Notes: generated by a model not told the origin, from the letters alone. A stretch of DNA of 64,000 nucleotides from Letharia columbiana (GCF_014066305.1 NW_023501165.1:1-64000), one strand, 5' to 3'; counted from the stretch's first letter, positions 38,601 to 49,654 are shown. Numbers and translations are program-made.

Positions 38601-39900
38601 AAGCTAAAATTATAAATAAAATCGTTATTATAATTATTAAAATATCTTATTATATAGTTAAACGTTTTTAGAATTAAGCTTATATTAGAGAATATAACTT
38701 TAATAAATCTAAAAAATTAAAGCTATTATATACTACTAATATCTTTAAATCTAGATAATCTATCGTTATTATACTTAAACTTAAAAGTATTATTCTTATT
38801 ACTATATAAAAGAATCGTTATAATTATAAAAAGACTTTATTTATAATAATCGCGAAATAAGAAATCTTATTAATAATAGTTCTACGAGTACTTAGACGTA
38901 ATAACTTTCGATCGTATAAAACTATTAAAAAATCGTCTCTTACGAAGACTATAATAAAAGCTCGATATTAATTTACTTTATAATATAAGAATTAAATTAT
39001 AGAAAATTAGAAAAGAGTAATCTAAATCGATAAAATAAGTATAATTTTAAATTCTCGACGGGGGAAAGTACGTGTCTAGCGTTAATCTAATAAAATCTTT
39101 ATTAAATTCGTTATACGACGTCGTTTTATAGAGACTATAGAGTTTATATTTTAGAGATATTTTTTCTATAATAAAAAAGGTTTATATTATATTTAAAAGT
39201 CTAAAACTATCGTTAAAAAGAAGAAATATATCGAGAAACTAGCTAAAATTAATAAGATCTTAAAGTCTAAGTATAAAGTAGCTTAAGAACTTAAGATTAA
39301 TATACGATATATAGAACTACGTAACCTTTCTAATAAGAAGTCTATATAAAAATTTACTATAAAGACTAGAAAAGTTATTATTAAAGAAAAGAAAGAGAAA
39401 ATTAACTAGTATCGCTATTAGAAGAAGATATATATTTCTAACTTTCTTATATACCTTTTATTAATTAGATATAAATTCTTATTTTAAAACTTATAAAATT
39501 TACTTAAAAGTATAAACGTAAGCGACTTAATATAGAGATTATAAAGAATAAAACTTCGATATATATATTTAAATACTAGAAAGCGATTTATATATTATTT
39601 AATATTATTTAAATAATTTAATATAGTAACTCTTCGAATCTTAATATAATTAAGCTATATTAAATTTAAATAAAGTAATATATAATTTAAAACGATATAT
39701 CTAAAACTCGAAAGAAGGCTAAAAAGCGATAAATCTATTACTAGAAGTATAAATTATTATAGAAGAGAATTTAGAAGTAAATAGAGTATATATCTAGATA
39801 TATTATCGAAGTTATTCATTTATAAGGCGATAATAAATATTAAAAGAGTTATAAAGAAGAGGATAAGCGACTCTATAATTTAGCTAATTAAGTAAATTAA
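38600..39900 (+). pseudogene. Tc1/mariner transposase relic (RIP-inactivated)
   Basis: Conceptual translation on the plus strand follows a fungal Tc1-like (DDE_3) transposase. A helix-turn-helix region with SYKTIKKSSLTKT-like sequence lies near 38,910. The first catalytic block near 39,020 reads stop-I-D-K for the usual W-T-D-E (Asp GAT at 39,029-39,031 kept, Glu changed to Lys) and is followed by SRRGKVRV. The third block is SNSSNLNIIKLY at 39,625-39,660 for the usual G-N-S-P-D-L-N-x-I-E-P, where the catalytic Glu is now AAG (39,652-39,654). The C-terminal motif ISRYIIEVIHLQGDNKYQ near 39,800 matches the conserved family end R-H-I-Q-E-V. Stops replace Gln and Trp throughout. The inverted terminal repeats were not identified. 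Confidence 0.8.
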
Positions 39901-40540
39901 TATATATATAATTATATAAAATATCGTATATAGATTATAAAGCTATTTAAGAAATTTATTAAAATACTAGAAATACTAAGAATATTAAGAGTTTTAATAT
40001 ATATTTAAAACTTTCGATAATAATCTCCGTAACTTTCTTTAAAATATTCTTTTTAGAATATTCTTAACTCTTTAAGAGATACTTTTTAAGATATTCTTTA
40101 GGGGTTACTCTCCGAGATACTCTTCGAAATACTCTTTCGAGTACTCTTCGAGATATTCTTTCGAATACTCTTTAAGATACTTATAACGAATAATAACTAA
40201 TACTATAATTAAATATTTTATAAAGTTCTTCGTAAGAAAAAAATAAAAAAAAAAATTAAAAAATTACGAGACTTTCCGCGGAACTTCTCGCGAATTCTTT
40301 TTTTTTATATTTCGAGTATTTTTTCGAGTAATTTCTCGAGTAAATCTTTAAGAAACCTCTTAAATAACTCTCTAAGTACTCTCTAAAATACTCTTTTAAA
40401 ATATTTTCGAAAGTATACTCTCGAATACTCTATAAAGAATCCCCTAAAGTATTTCTCTAAAATATTTCTTGAAGAAATCTCTTTAAATATTTTTTTAAAG
40501 TCGCGGGAAGAAGAAAAAATTAAAGAAAAAAAATTGATTT
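39901..40540. repeat. Degenerate short repeats rich in GATACTCTTCGA
   Basis: Many imperfect copies of an 11-13 bp motif (GATACTCTTCGA, GAGTACTCTTCGA, AATACTCT) fill about 40,010-40,195 and 40,310-40,500, separated by an A-rich and T-rich stretch around 40,230-40,310. The arrangement suggests a decayed minisatellite. No coding sequence is seen. Confidence 0.65.
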
Positions 40541-41985
40541 TAATTTTATCGTAGTATTAGCTCTCGTTCGTTATATCTATAATACTAGTAGTTTAATATT
40601 ACGTACTTTTCATATATTAATTACTCTTCGAACTTTCTATCTCTTTAATTCTTACGATAATTATATATAGTATATTTCTAGCGATATCTTTTAATCTAAG
40701 ACTATTATTATATAATATACTTTATCGTTAATATTTTACTTAGTATCTTAATATAACTTATTTAAGAGATCTTATAGTATTTAGATTATAGTAACTTCGA
40801 AAAGTCTTTATTATATTAATAAAACTTTTATTACTATTTAACTATCTATCTTCTAGTATATTTTATTATTTATATTTCGTTATATTAGCTAATCGACCTT
40901 ATATTTATCTAAAAAGCTATTTTATATTACGAAGAAAGAATCTAAATCTCTAATAATAAAGAAAGTTTAATAAGCTACTTCGAAAACTTAACCTTCGATA
41001 ACGATAAAGCTATTTTTAATTCTATTATACTTCGCTAAGATTATTTTAATAGCGAAATTATTCGTAAGTTAATATTACTATCTTTTAAGAATATTAATAA
41101 AGTAATTATAATTGAAAGTCTCTTAAAGTATTATATATCTACGATATTTAGTAAGACGAGAGAAGATATCTTTAATAATACTTATCGAAAGACGGCTAAG
41201 CTTAATCTTAATTAGTTCTTTATTAATTTTAATCTCTACGACGTTAGTATTATCGATACCATCGCGCATATCCTGTTACCTGGGATCGTTAAGCCGTTTA
41301 TAGATGGGAAATCAATACTCGAAGACTATTTAGGTATTATAGTCGATCTCTATAATCTTAATTGAAAAGCTTGCTTTCTCATTACTTAAGACTGAAATTA
41401 TAAAATATTCGATAACTATAAATTTAAAGTTGACTAATTAGATCTTTAGATTTCGTAATTTTAAAGCTAAAACTTATCTTATTTCTTTATTTCTAAGTTA
41501 AAAGCGGGTGCATACGAGTACATTTAAAAAAGGAAGTTGAAAAAGAACTTTAAAATCCTTAAATCTACCTTTTTTAATTTCTTTTCTTTTATTAAAAATA
41601 TAATAATAAATTAAATACGTAGAGTTATAGAATTATTTATACGATTTTAAATAACGTAGCGTAGACGAAATTTAATAAAGTATTTATAAAGATATACTAA
41701 AAACTAGTGAATTATCGAGCTTACGAGAAGAGCCTCTTCGGTAGAAGCCCTCGAAGAGCCCTCGAAGAGCTCTCGAAGGGTTAGAGGGGTTTTAGAAGGT
41801 CTTCCTCTAAGTATATTAAATAAATTATAACGTCTCTCTTTATTCTAAGTAAAATATAACAGCTCTTTCGATTCTTAGGGTTAGATTCCTTAAATCTCTT
41901 AAACTCTTCGAAGCCCTTAAAGAGCCTCCGAAGGGTCCGAGGGGTTTAGAGAATCTCTCTGAGAATTAAAAATAGTTAAAATCCA
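40541..41985. other. RIP-mutated DNA with two lightly mutated patches
   Basis: Mostly RIP-type DNA. About 41,250-41,400 keeps near-normal composition (ACCATCGCGCATATCCTGTT), so it was either inserted later or lay outside the repeated segment. At 41,735-41,960 the motif CCCTCGAAGAGC/CCGAAGGGTCCGAGGGG recurs in a second degenerate repeat that resembles the one at 40.0-40.5 kb. I recognise no gene. Confidence 0.5.
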
Positions 41986-42040
41986 GTACTTGGCAAGCTT
42001 TTTACTACTGGGAAGGACACGCCCCAGCACATATTATTAA

Positions 42041-42290
42041 TTCAGACTCGATGTACTAGTTCACACAATCACGTGTAAATTTGCTGATATTCAAATGATA
42101 CAGATCTATTCCGGTCCTTCTGGCAAGTTCCGTGCCCACGTCGACACTCCTCGTGGCGCCACAGTATCATCATCGCCGATGACCTCCCACAAGTCATCCA
42201 ATGCACGTTTGTCGTGAGAGTGGTCGGAATGGCTCCCTTGGGGCATAGCCATGTGAGGTTTGGATCGTCGCCCGGGGAAGTCAGAAGAAT
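42041..42290 (+). pseudogene. 2-oxoglutarate/Fe(II) oxygenase fragment, broken
   Basis: A frame open from 42,041 to a TGA near 42,217 encodes KFADIQMIQIYSGPSGKFRA followed by HVDTPRG. The His-x-Asp pair (CAC 42,137-42,139 and GAC 42,143-42,145) in that setting matches the iron-binding motif of fungal prolyl 4-hydroxylase-like 2OG oxygenases. The continuation is out of frame and has no recognisable second half before the MITE inserted at 42,316. Just beyond the MITE, GTGCATGAGCTC (His at 43,066) could be the remnant of the distal His motif, giving one gene split by the insertion. The composition is normal and RIP is not the cause of the break. The identification rests on about 27 residues. Confidence 0.5.
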
Positions 42291-42315
42291 TCCCAGTCGC
42301 CCAATAAAACTAGCT

Positions 42316-43040
42316 GGGCTAATTACTTATTCATACCCGAAAACTGTGAATCCTTACCGAATCATACCCCTAATTACTGAATCATACCCCTAGGGGTATG
42401 ATTTAGTAATTTGCTATTACTTGGGGTATGATTCGGTAATTTGCCATTCATGATAAAATCCGCAAAGGAGAAAATTCGCGACCTGGGCTATCCAACCATA
42501 GAAAAGAGGAAATATCTCCGACCGTATTCAATGGATAACCTACCAGCTTAAATACATCAGATGAAAGCCGAGGGGGTGTTAGCAGCAGCCCCCACGGGGG
42601 CCCTATTTAGGTCCAAATAGGGGTGTCTGGCTGTCAAGCGCAAAAAAAGCCTGGTTCCGGGGGTGTCTGCGCTTGACAGCCAGACACCCCTACTTGGACC
42701 TAAATAGGGCCCCCGTAGGGCCGTCGCAGGGCCGTCGCAGGGCCCCCGTGGGGGCTGCTGCTAAAAGTGGGCTAAATTTGGCCCCCCAGCCTGTCTACAC
42801 CCAGTCTGTGACTCTCACACACACTTCTAACTTCACTCCCAATAGCCTACTAGCTATCTCTATAAGTAGGCCATTCAGATAGGCCACTATGGCAATTTTG
42901 ATAAATTACCGAATCATACCCCAAGCAATTAATCCTTATCGAATCATACCCCAAATTTTGGTGTAGGGGTATGATTCAGTAATTAGGGGTATGATTCGGT
43001 AAGGATTCATAGTTTCGGGGTATGATTCGGTAATTAGCCC
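42316..43040. mobile_element. MULE-like MITE with long TIRs and 10-bp TSD
   Basis: A 725-bp nonautonomous element. The left end GGGCTAATTACTTATTCATA and the right end (reverse complement GGGCTAATTACCGAATCATA) continue as inverted repeats for about 77 bp (42,316-42,392 and 42,964-43,040), each containing several copies of GGGGTATGATTCGGTAATT. The target duplication AAAACTAGCT is exact at 42,306-42,315 and 43,041-43,050. A 10-bp duplication with long TIRs is typical of Mutator-like elements. It encodes nothing. It carries no visible RIP although a RIP-mutated relative lies at 33.7-34.09 kb. Confidence 0.88.
42582..42761. repeat. GC-rich hairpin element inside the MITE
   Basis: Inverted repeats GCAGCAGCCCCCACGGGGGC ... 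GGGCTGCTGC are bounded by TA on both sides (42,580-42,581 and 42,762-42,763). The arms run about 60 bp to a loop around AAAAAAAGCCTGGTTCCGGG. The right arm holds an extra block of about 33 bp with GGGCCGTCGCA twice. TA flanks and perfect ends suggest a Tc1/mariner-type MITE. The same hairpin sequence, RIP-mutated, is present in the 33.7-kb copy, so it was already part of the larger element before that copy arose. Confidence 0.8.
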
Positions 43041-43050
43041 AAAACTAGCT

Positions 43051-43345
43051 GGTGGAGGCGTAGTGCATGAGCTCGAAATGACGCTGGCCTGATATGATTC
43101 CTGCAAACTGGAATCCTCAATTCCTGTCACGTTAGCCGAGGCGTACTGGGCGTGGGGTCCAAGAAGAGAGGAGGGTTTGGAGCAAAAATTAAAAGAAGTG
43201 AGAAAGAGAGAAAAAAAAAAAAGAAAAAAAAAAAAAAAAAAAAGGGGGAGGGGGAGTGGTTGATTATATTTTATTTTGTTTTTTTAAAATAAAAAAAATA
43301 GGGGGAAGAGAAAAAAAAAAAAAAATTTTTTTTTTTTCCAATGAG
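43051..43345. other. Unique DNA followed by long A/G/T homopolymer tracts
   Basis: 43,051-43,195 continues the sequence interrupted by the MITE. 43,200-43,245 is nearly all A ending in GGGGGAGGGGGAG, and 43,300-43,337 is A16-18 followed by T14. No gene is seen. Such long tracts are uncommon in fungal chromosomes and may include assembly error. Confidence 0.6.
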
Positions 43346-43640
43346 AGAGAGGTGGGCTGTGCAAGGTGTCCAGGCTCAATGTTAGCAACATTTACTGGCG
43401 CCTCTGAAGAGAACGCTTTCGCGACACTTACTACTGGAATGTCATGATTCATTGATATTCATTTAGACGCGCTTTTATACAGCATGCTGTTCATTACAGC
43501 CCAACTCCATTTACTGTATTTTGGCTAGGGGAGCTCCACACTTCCGATGAAAAGCCGTGAATGACATCTATCATACAACACCCAAGCCACACCCCATTGC
43601 CTGTACTGCAAGCCTTTAGGAATTAGAGGAGAGAGGGGTT
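43346..43640. other. Ordinary-composition DNA, no gene seen
   Basis: About 300 bp of normal composition lying between two homopolymer regions. Frames are short and I recognise nothing. Confidence 0.5.
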
Positions 43641-43769
43641 AAAAAACAAAAAAAAAAAAAAAAAAATTAAAAAATTTTATATAAAAAAAAAAATATAAAG
43701 AAAAAAAAAAAAAAACCCCCAGCCCACCCAAAAAAAAAACCCCCCCCCCCCCCCCACACTTTTTTTTTA
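43641..43769. repeat. A, C and T homopolymer cluster abutting the copia LTR
   Basis: Consecutive tracts of A (up to about 18), C (15-16 from 43,740) and T (9) directly precede the LTR at 43,770. This replaces whatever flank and target duplication the copia element had on this side. Confidence 0.8.
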
Positions 43770-43939
43770 CGTAGCACAGCAGTGGTGATGATAGAAAGCG
43801 TGTAGATTCAGTGGTGGGGCCATCAGCCATTATGTAGCTGATGGAGAACAAAGCACTGCTATCTATGGCTAGCTACATGAAAGGAAACAATAATGGAATA
43901 TGCATGGAAGGATGTAGAAGGAACGCATGCTATAGAACA
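43770..43939 (-). repeat. copia 3' LTR
   Basis: A 170-bp direct repeat of 48,533-48,699. In element orientation it begins TGTTCTATAGCATGCGTTCC. Compared with the other LTR it differs at about five C/T or G/A positions and three small indels. Long exact blocks such as TCAGCCATTATGTAGCTGAT are shared. Confidence 0.88.
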
Positions 43940-44049
43940 TAGAAGGAATTAGATACGCTAACACTCTTTCTATCTAGTAATACATCCAAATACCTCTATT
44001 TTAAGGCCGAAATCATATATTATTCTAGTTTATTAGTTTAGATCTTTAT

Positions 44050-47000
44050 TTACTAAATCTATTATCTCGATAAAGTTATTAAATTTCGTAATAATTAATA
44101 CTTTAATAAGGCCGTCGGCCTTTATATTCTTTATAAATATATATTTATATCTTAGCGTCTAATTAGTTATTAATTCGCGTATAAAATAATAGCTAACGTT
44201 AATATAACGTAACCTCTTATAATCTATAGAGTTCTTTATTAGATCGATGGCTTTCTTATTATTATATTATATTATAGATAATTTATTTAGTTATTATTTA
44301 AGCTCTAGTAGAATATAGCGTATTTATATTATATTCTAAGTAGTATTAGAAGTAGTTATATATTCGACTTTATATATAGATCGTACTATAGTCTTCTACT
44401 TAGTAGATCTTTAATTAATTAGTTTATTATTTAGTATTATAATTATTTTAGCTATTAATTATATTATAGATATCTTATCGACTTAATTAACGTCTAAGTA
44501 GTCGAATAATTATAGTATTATAATTTTTATAATCTCGAAGGCTACTCTACGTATTCTAATTCTAGCTAGATATTATAATATTCTCTTATATATTTACTAA
44601 TATTTATAGTTTAAATTAAAAGAGAATACTACTAGTTTATTAATAGTAAACGCTATATTCGATTATATCTAAGTAGTTAAGTAGTTAATTTTCTCTAAGC
44701 TACTCTTAAATACGATAATATTCGCTAAATCGATTATATATATATTAGATATAGGAATAAGATAGTTATTTATATTTAATTTTATTAAGATAGACGATAT
44801 ACGATACTCTCTTATATTATAGATTTTAAGAATCTTATTAATAAATATAGATTAACTTATTTTAAGTATTTTTATTAAGCGATTTCTTTCGATCTTTATA
44901 CCCTAGATAGTATATATATAGAGCCGAGATTTACGATATCGAATTATTCGTATAGGAGTCTCTTAGCTTAGTTAATTAATAGTCGATTATCGACGATTTT
45001 AATATTATCGATATAGATAATTAGAAAGATAATTTCTTAATTTAATTTATAGAGAAATAGATATAAGTCGAATTATAAGCGTATAAATCTAATTTTAAAT
45101 AGAAACTTTACTAGCGTCTCGTATTATTTATAGCTAGACTATTTTAGCCCGTATAATACCTTAAGTAATAAATAAACTCGATCTCGATCTAATTCGATAA
45201 AGCCTTTTAACTATTTTATATAGATCTTATATTTAAGTTTTATATATAGAAATATTATTATAATGTTAACTAGATCTACTTTCTAATTATAGTATATAGC
45301 TAGAGCTAAAAAAATCTTTTATATAATTAACTTAATAATATCTAAAAAGATTTTGTTATAGTTGATATCTTTTCGTTAAAGAAAGTTCTTAATAACGTAT
45401 CTAGTCTTATAGCGTAAGATCTTATTATCTACCCTTAACTTCTTCTTATAAATCTATCTTCTCTTAAGAATAATACGATATACTAATCTTAGTATTAGCT
45501 TTTATATCTTTATCTTCTATAATAAGTTTTATTACTTCTATATAGCGGTTATTTATTAAAGTACTTTAGATTTATTAATCGCTTCTTTATAAGTATAAGA
45601 TTTAGTATTAAATATAAGCGATATAGCCCATACTAATTTAATAAATCCCTTCTTTAAAATATCGAAGTTAGTCTATTTATTATTTTAAATAATACTATAA
45701 TTCTTTAATTTATTCTTAATACGCTTTAAGCGTCTTAGTAAATTAGATATAGAAGAATTTAATATATTAAAAATAATACTCTTCTAATTACTTAGTTTAG
45801 ATAAATTCGAAATATAGCCGACGTCGGGATTTTCTAGATCTATAAACAGATTTTAAATTATAGTCTTAGAGTCTTCTCTAGACGTATTTTCTATAGTCTT
45901 ATTATTTATAACTTATAAAGAAGAAGCTTTATTTTCTAGGGATAATAAAATTCTTTTAGCGACGATAATAGTATTTATAACGTTTTTATCCTCTAATATC
46001 TTATTTAGCTCGTTTTTAGTATTATTAAAAGACGAGATAAAAGTTTAAAGAGATTTTTATAAGATATTACGTCGTTATACTAGACGAGATTTATTTTAAT
46101 TCTATAGTCGATATTAATTAAATCCCTTATAGCTAAGTAAGATATATTTAAACTCTTATTTAGCTATTTTTTTCTTTTATTTATACTTATAATTATAGGC
46201 GTAAATCGTAATTCTAAATAGTCTTAAATAAGCTATATTAGGCTTATTTCTAATAAGGGCCTAATATAATATTATAGCTATCTTTCTTAATAGAACTGTG
46301 AATAAATAGTTTATATTTAGAATAGCTATTTTAATAGCCTTAGCTTATAGACTTAATAATAGACTCGTAGTTATTAACTAAGTATATATCTTCTAAATAA
46401 GAATATTATTAATACGCTTATTAATGCTATTTTATTTAGATAAATCGAATATAATTAACTCTTATCGAATATCTTAAAAGACTAGCTAGTCTCGAGTTTC
46501 CTCGTTATTATATTTACTATCGTTATTAGAATAAATATATTTAAGAATAATATAGAACTACGTTTAAATTATAGTAATAAAGTTTTATAGTAACTAAAGT
46601 ATCTAGTTCTTAGTTTTTAAGAAGTCTATTTATCGGAATTATATCTTTTAATTAATCTTTATAAAGTAATAGTAGTAGTTTCCTTTAAAGCGGGGTAATA
46701 TTAATTCGCTATTAAAGAGGTCTATATAAATACTATTAAAAGTATTTTCTACTTTAATTATTAATTTATAATTTAGTATCTTCTTTTATTTCTCGTAGGT
46801 ATATAGCTTATAAAATTATCTTTTAATATTATTAATAATTTTTATTTCTTCTACTATAGCTAATAGTTTAGTAATATTATCGAAATTTAGATAGTTTAAT
46901 ACTTAATATTATTTAACGACTATTATTTTATAATAGTTAGTCTTCTTAATAACCGCGGCTATAGCGATCTCTCTAGTAATTATAGCTTTAAATAATATAA

Positions 47001-47100
47001 GTCTTAGCTTATAAAGTATATCTATTAGTTCTCTCTTAAGGATAGATATCATTATTATTATTATAGACTCTTAAATAATTTCTCCTTTTCGATATAAGTA
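44050..47100 (-). pseudogene. copia pol relic: integrase, RT, RNase H
   Basis: Reading right to left, the integrase core gives an S-I-Y-I-D-L block (first Asp kept) and SNNDSKYNNEETRD, where the usual D-N-G-S-E-Y has its catalytic Asp changed to Asn (codon at 46,527-46,525). RT shows KGFIELDRDRVYLLLKVLYG followed by LKQSS, and the active site reads YIDN instead of Y-V-D-D (45,015-45,004), in the same frame as the integrase residue. RNase H gives SIYKVEYI at 44,380-44,357 for the usual S-T-T-E-A-E-Y-I, then KKAIDLIKNSIDYKRLRYIN. It is in a different frame from RT, so an indel separates them. Many Gln and Trp codons are stops. There is no functional product. Confidence 0.85.
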
Positions 47101-48380
47101 AGATCGTTATATTAAAACATATCTAAAGAAAGTAGATTTATAAATAGACCTTCGATATAGTAGACGTTTATAAGTATAAGTATATATTCTTTATTCTCGC
47201 CGTCGTTATTCTTAATAAGGGTTTTTAATAAAATATTATCTACGATAGTAGTCTTTAATATTCTTTTATTAGTAGTCTTAATTAGAATAGAATTTTTAAG
47301 GGGTATTAATTTCTTAACGAAATAGGCTTCGGAATATATTATATGAAATAAGGCTATATTATCGAAATACTAGTCGTTATTATATAATATCGTAATAGTC
47401 TTTATATAGATCGCTTTTACTATTTTTAGTTTTTCGATAGATTCGATAAAGGTAGTAGGCTTACTAGCCTTTTTATTCTTCTTAAATTCCTCGATATGAT
47501 TCTTATTTCTTTTAATTTACTTAGCGAAGGCCTAATCGAGATTAGATAGTTAATAAGTTCTATTATAATAGCGATTATAGTTATACTTTAAGCTAGAGAA
47601 TTATAATTATTATTATTATTATAATTCTTATCGCCGTTTCTCTTATTCTTATTATTTATAAATATAGTTTTACTATTAGAGTTATTAGTACTAGTTAGTT
47701 TTTAATAATATTTTCTATTAAGAAGTTACTTAACGATATAGTCGAAATCTAATTTTAATAGCTTCCCTCTAGCGTCTTTACCTTAACTATTTAAGACGAT
47801 TTCTATAAAAAATTTATAAGATAAGAAAAGTCTATAAAGAAAGAATATTATAATCTTCTAGATATATTAGTAATCTAACTTAGCGAGTTTTATTTTAATT
47901 TTTTTAATTATCTTAACGTACTTAATAACTTCTTTATAGTCTATTAAGCTTATACGACTAATAATTCTCTATAATACTTTACGAAAGATATATTCTTTAG
48001 ATTTATATATATCTTCGAGTACTTTAATTATATTATAGATATCTTAGATATCTACGATATAGATATAGCTATCTAACTTAAGAGATATATAGATATTATC
48101 TTTAATCTATAAGTTAGCGAACTTCTATTTATTATATTCTTCGTTCTCTTATAGCTAAGTTAATATTTTAGCGAGAATTAAGTATATTTTAGCTATCTAA
48201 TAGTAATCGTATATCGTTTAATATTAGCGATTTTAATTAAATACTTTCTTAAGTATAGAAATATTAACTATTAATAAGAGGGTATAGCGAATTTAAAGAT
48301 CTTCTTAGATCGTAACTTTTTAGACTTTATCTAATTTATCTTCTAGGTTCGTAGATTATATAATTTCTATAACTCCTCTA
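47101..48380 (-). pseudogene. copia gag/protease region, RIP-mutated
   Basis: This lies between the 5' leader and the integrase, where copia gag and protease belong. The minus strand reads Lys/Glu-rich, Gln-stop-broken frames. Near 47,590-47,560 a Tyr/Asn/Arg-rich stretch (YNYNRYYNRTY) may be a mutated zinc knuckle, but one ligand position does not fit, so I do not insist. No start codon can be chosen. Confidence 0.55.
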
Positions 48381-48532
48381 GTGTGAGTGTAATAGGCTAT
48401 TAGCCTTCATCGTCTTATTATCCTAATTTGCCCATTGTGGCTAGAAGGACGTGTATGTGTTTTTTTTGAAATTTGATGTAATCGGAATGTTAATGTATTA
48501 CCAGCATCAATCGGGGGCTTATAACCTCTCAG
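48381..48532 (-). other. copia 5' leader with half-tRNA primer binding site
   Basis: Normal-composition DNA between the 5' LTR and the mutated interior. In element orientation GGTTATAAGCCCCC (plus coordinates 48,513-48,526) follows the LTR closely. It matches the complement of the initiator tRNA-Met anticodon arm (GGTTATGAGCCC) with one G to A change. Copia elements of flies and several fungi prime from this internal tRNA fragment, so it is probably the primer binding site. Confidence 0.65.
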
Positions 48533-48699
48533 CGTAGCATAGCAGTGGTAATAATAGAAAGCGTGTAGATTCAGTGGTGGGACTATCAGCCATTATGTAG
48601 CTGATGGAGAACAAAGCACTGCTATCTATGGCTAGCTACATGAAAGGAACAATGATGGAATAGCATGGAAGGATGTAGAAGGAACGCATGCATAGAACA
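48533..48699 (-). repeat. copia 5' LTR
   Basis: A 167-bp partner of 43,770-43,939. In element orientation it starts TGTTCTATGCATGCGTTCCT and ends near TGCTATGCTAC. Confidence 0.88.
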
Positions 48700-49654
48700 T
48701 AATGCAGGTTTTTTAAACCCGATAAACCCGGCGCAACACCAAAATGCTTACTTTCTACTAAAATATGGCCTAGCCCACACTAACGCATTAAAATCTATAT
48801 TCTGAAGAGTATAAACTATAGAGTGCGTTCTATAGTATAATTTAAATTATTTAAATAATATAAATTAGTCTATTATTAACTAAGTAATAATTAATAAAAG
48901 AATTTAAAATTATCTATTTTAATTATAGCTTACTTCTTAATTAATAATAATAACTTTATAGTAATTATAGAAGCTTTATATTTATAGATATCGTAATTAA
49001 TATATACTACTATCTATTATTCGAGTTTAAGATTAAGCGATTTTAAAAGAAGAGTAATAGATTAGCTAGGGACGAAAAAGCTCGCTTAGCTACTAGCGAG
49101 TAAATATTATATTTAATACTAATATCTACTTTATAATAGCTAGATTTACTTTTTATAATAAATAAAACTTATAGAAGTAGCTATATATCTATATAGATTA
49201 TAAGATATATATATATATAAGTCTTAGATAGAGTAGAAACGCTAAGAGACTAAAATTTTATTCGCGATTTATATAGTAAAGTAGTATTCGAAATAATAAT
49301 TAGTTTATATAGTTTAATAGTTAAGAATATTATATATAAAAACTCGACTATTAACTTATATATATATTTATATCTCTATAATATATATATATTAGAATAG
49401 TCGCAAAAAGAAATTTTTTAAAAACTAAAATATATTAGTCTATGATATACTCCTTTAGAGTAGAGCCTATATTTTTTTTTTATAGAATTTTTTTTAACTA
49501 TAATTAAATTTAAACTATAGATCTTTAAGAGTAATAGCTTAATATTAGACTAGATTAGAAACTAGAGTATTACTATAGTAACGTAAGTACGTAAGTAAGT
49601 ACTATAAGTACTATAAGTATTATAAGTAAGTAAGTAAGTAAGTAAGTAAATAAA

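Larger units (their letters stand above)
43770..48699 (-). mobile_element. Complete Ty1/copia retrotransposon, interior RIP-mutated
   Basis: The element lies on the minus strand with the order 5' LTR (48,699-48,533), primer binding site, gag, integrase, reverse transcriptase, RNase H, 3' LTR (43,939-43,770). The order integrase before RT is diagnostic of Ty1/copia. The LTRs (about 170 bp) and the first 60-150 bp inside them have normal composition, while about 44,010-48,375 is fully RIP-mutated. A clear target duplication is not visible, because the left flank is a homopolymer cluster. Confidence 0.88.

Noticed and set aside
42673..42882. 69-codon plus-strand open frame
   Set aside because: It lies in the arm of the GC-rich hairpin and the MITE interior. 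Its openness comes from palindromic GC-rich sequence.
43256..43452. Overlapping open frames on both strands
   Set aside because: They consist of Lys/Phe runs from A and T homopolymers and have no gene-like composition.
43639..43851. 70-codon minus-strand open frame
   Set aside because: It translates homopolymer tracts into Phe and Gly runs and extends into the copia LTR.
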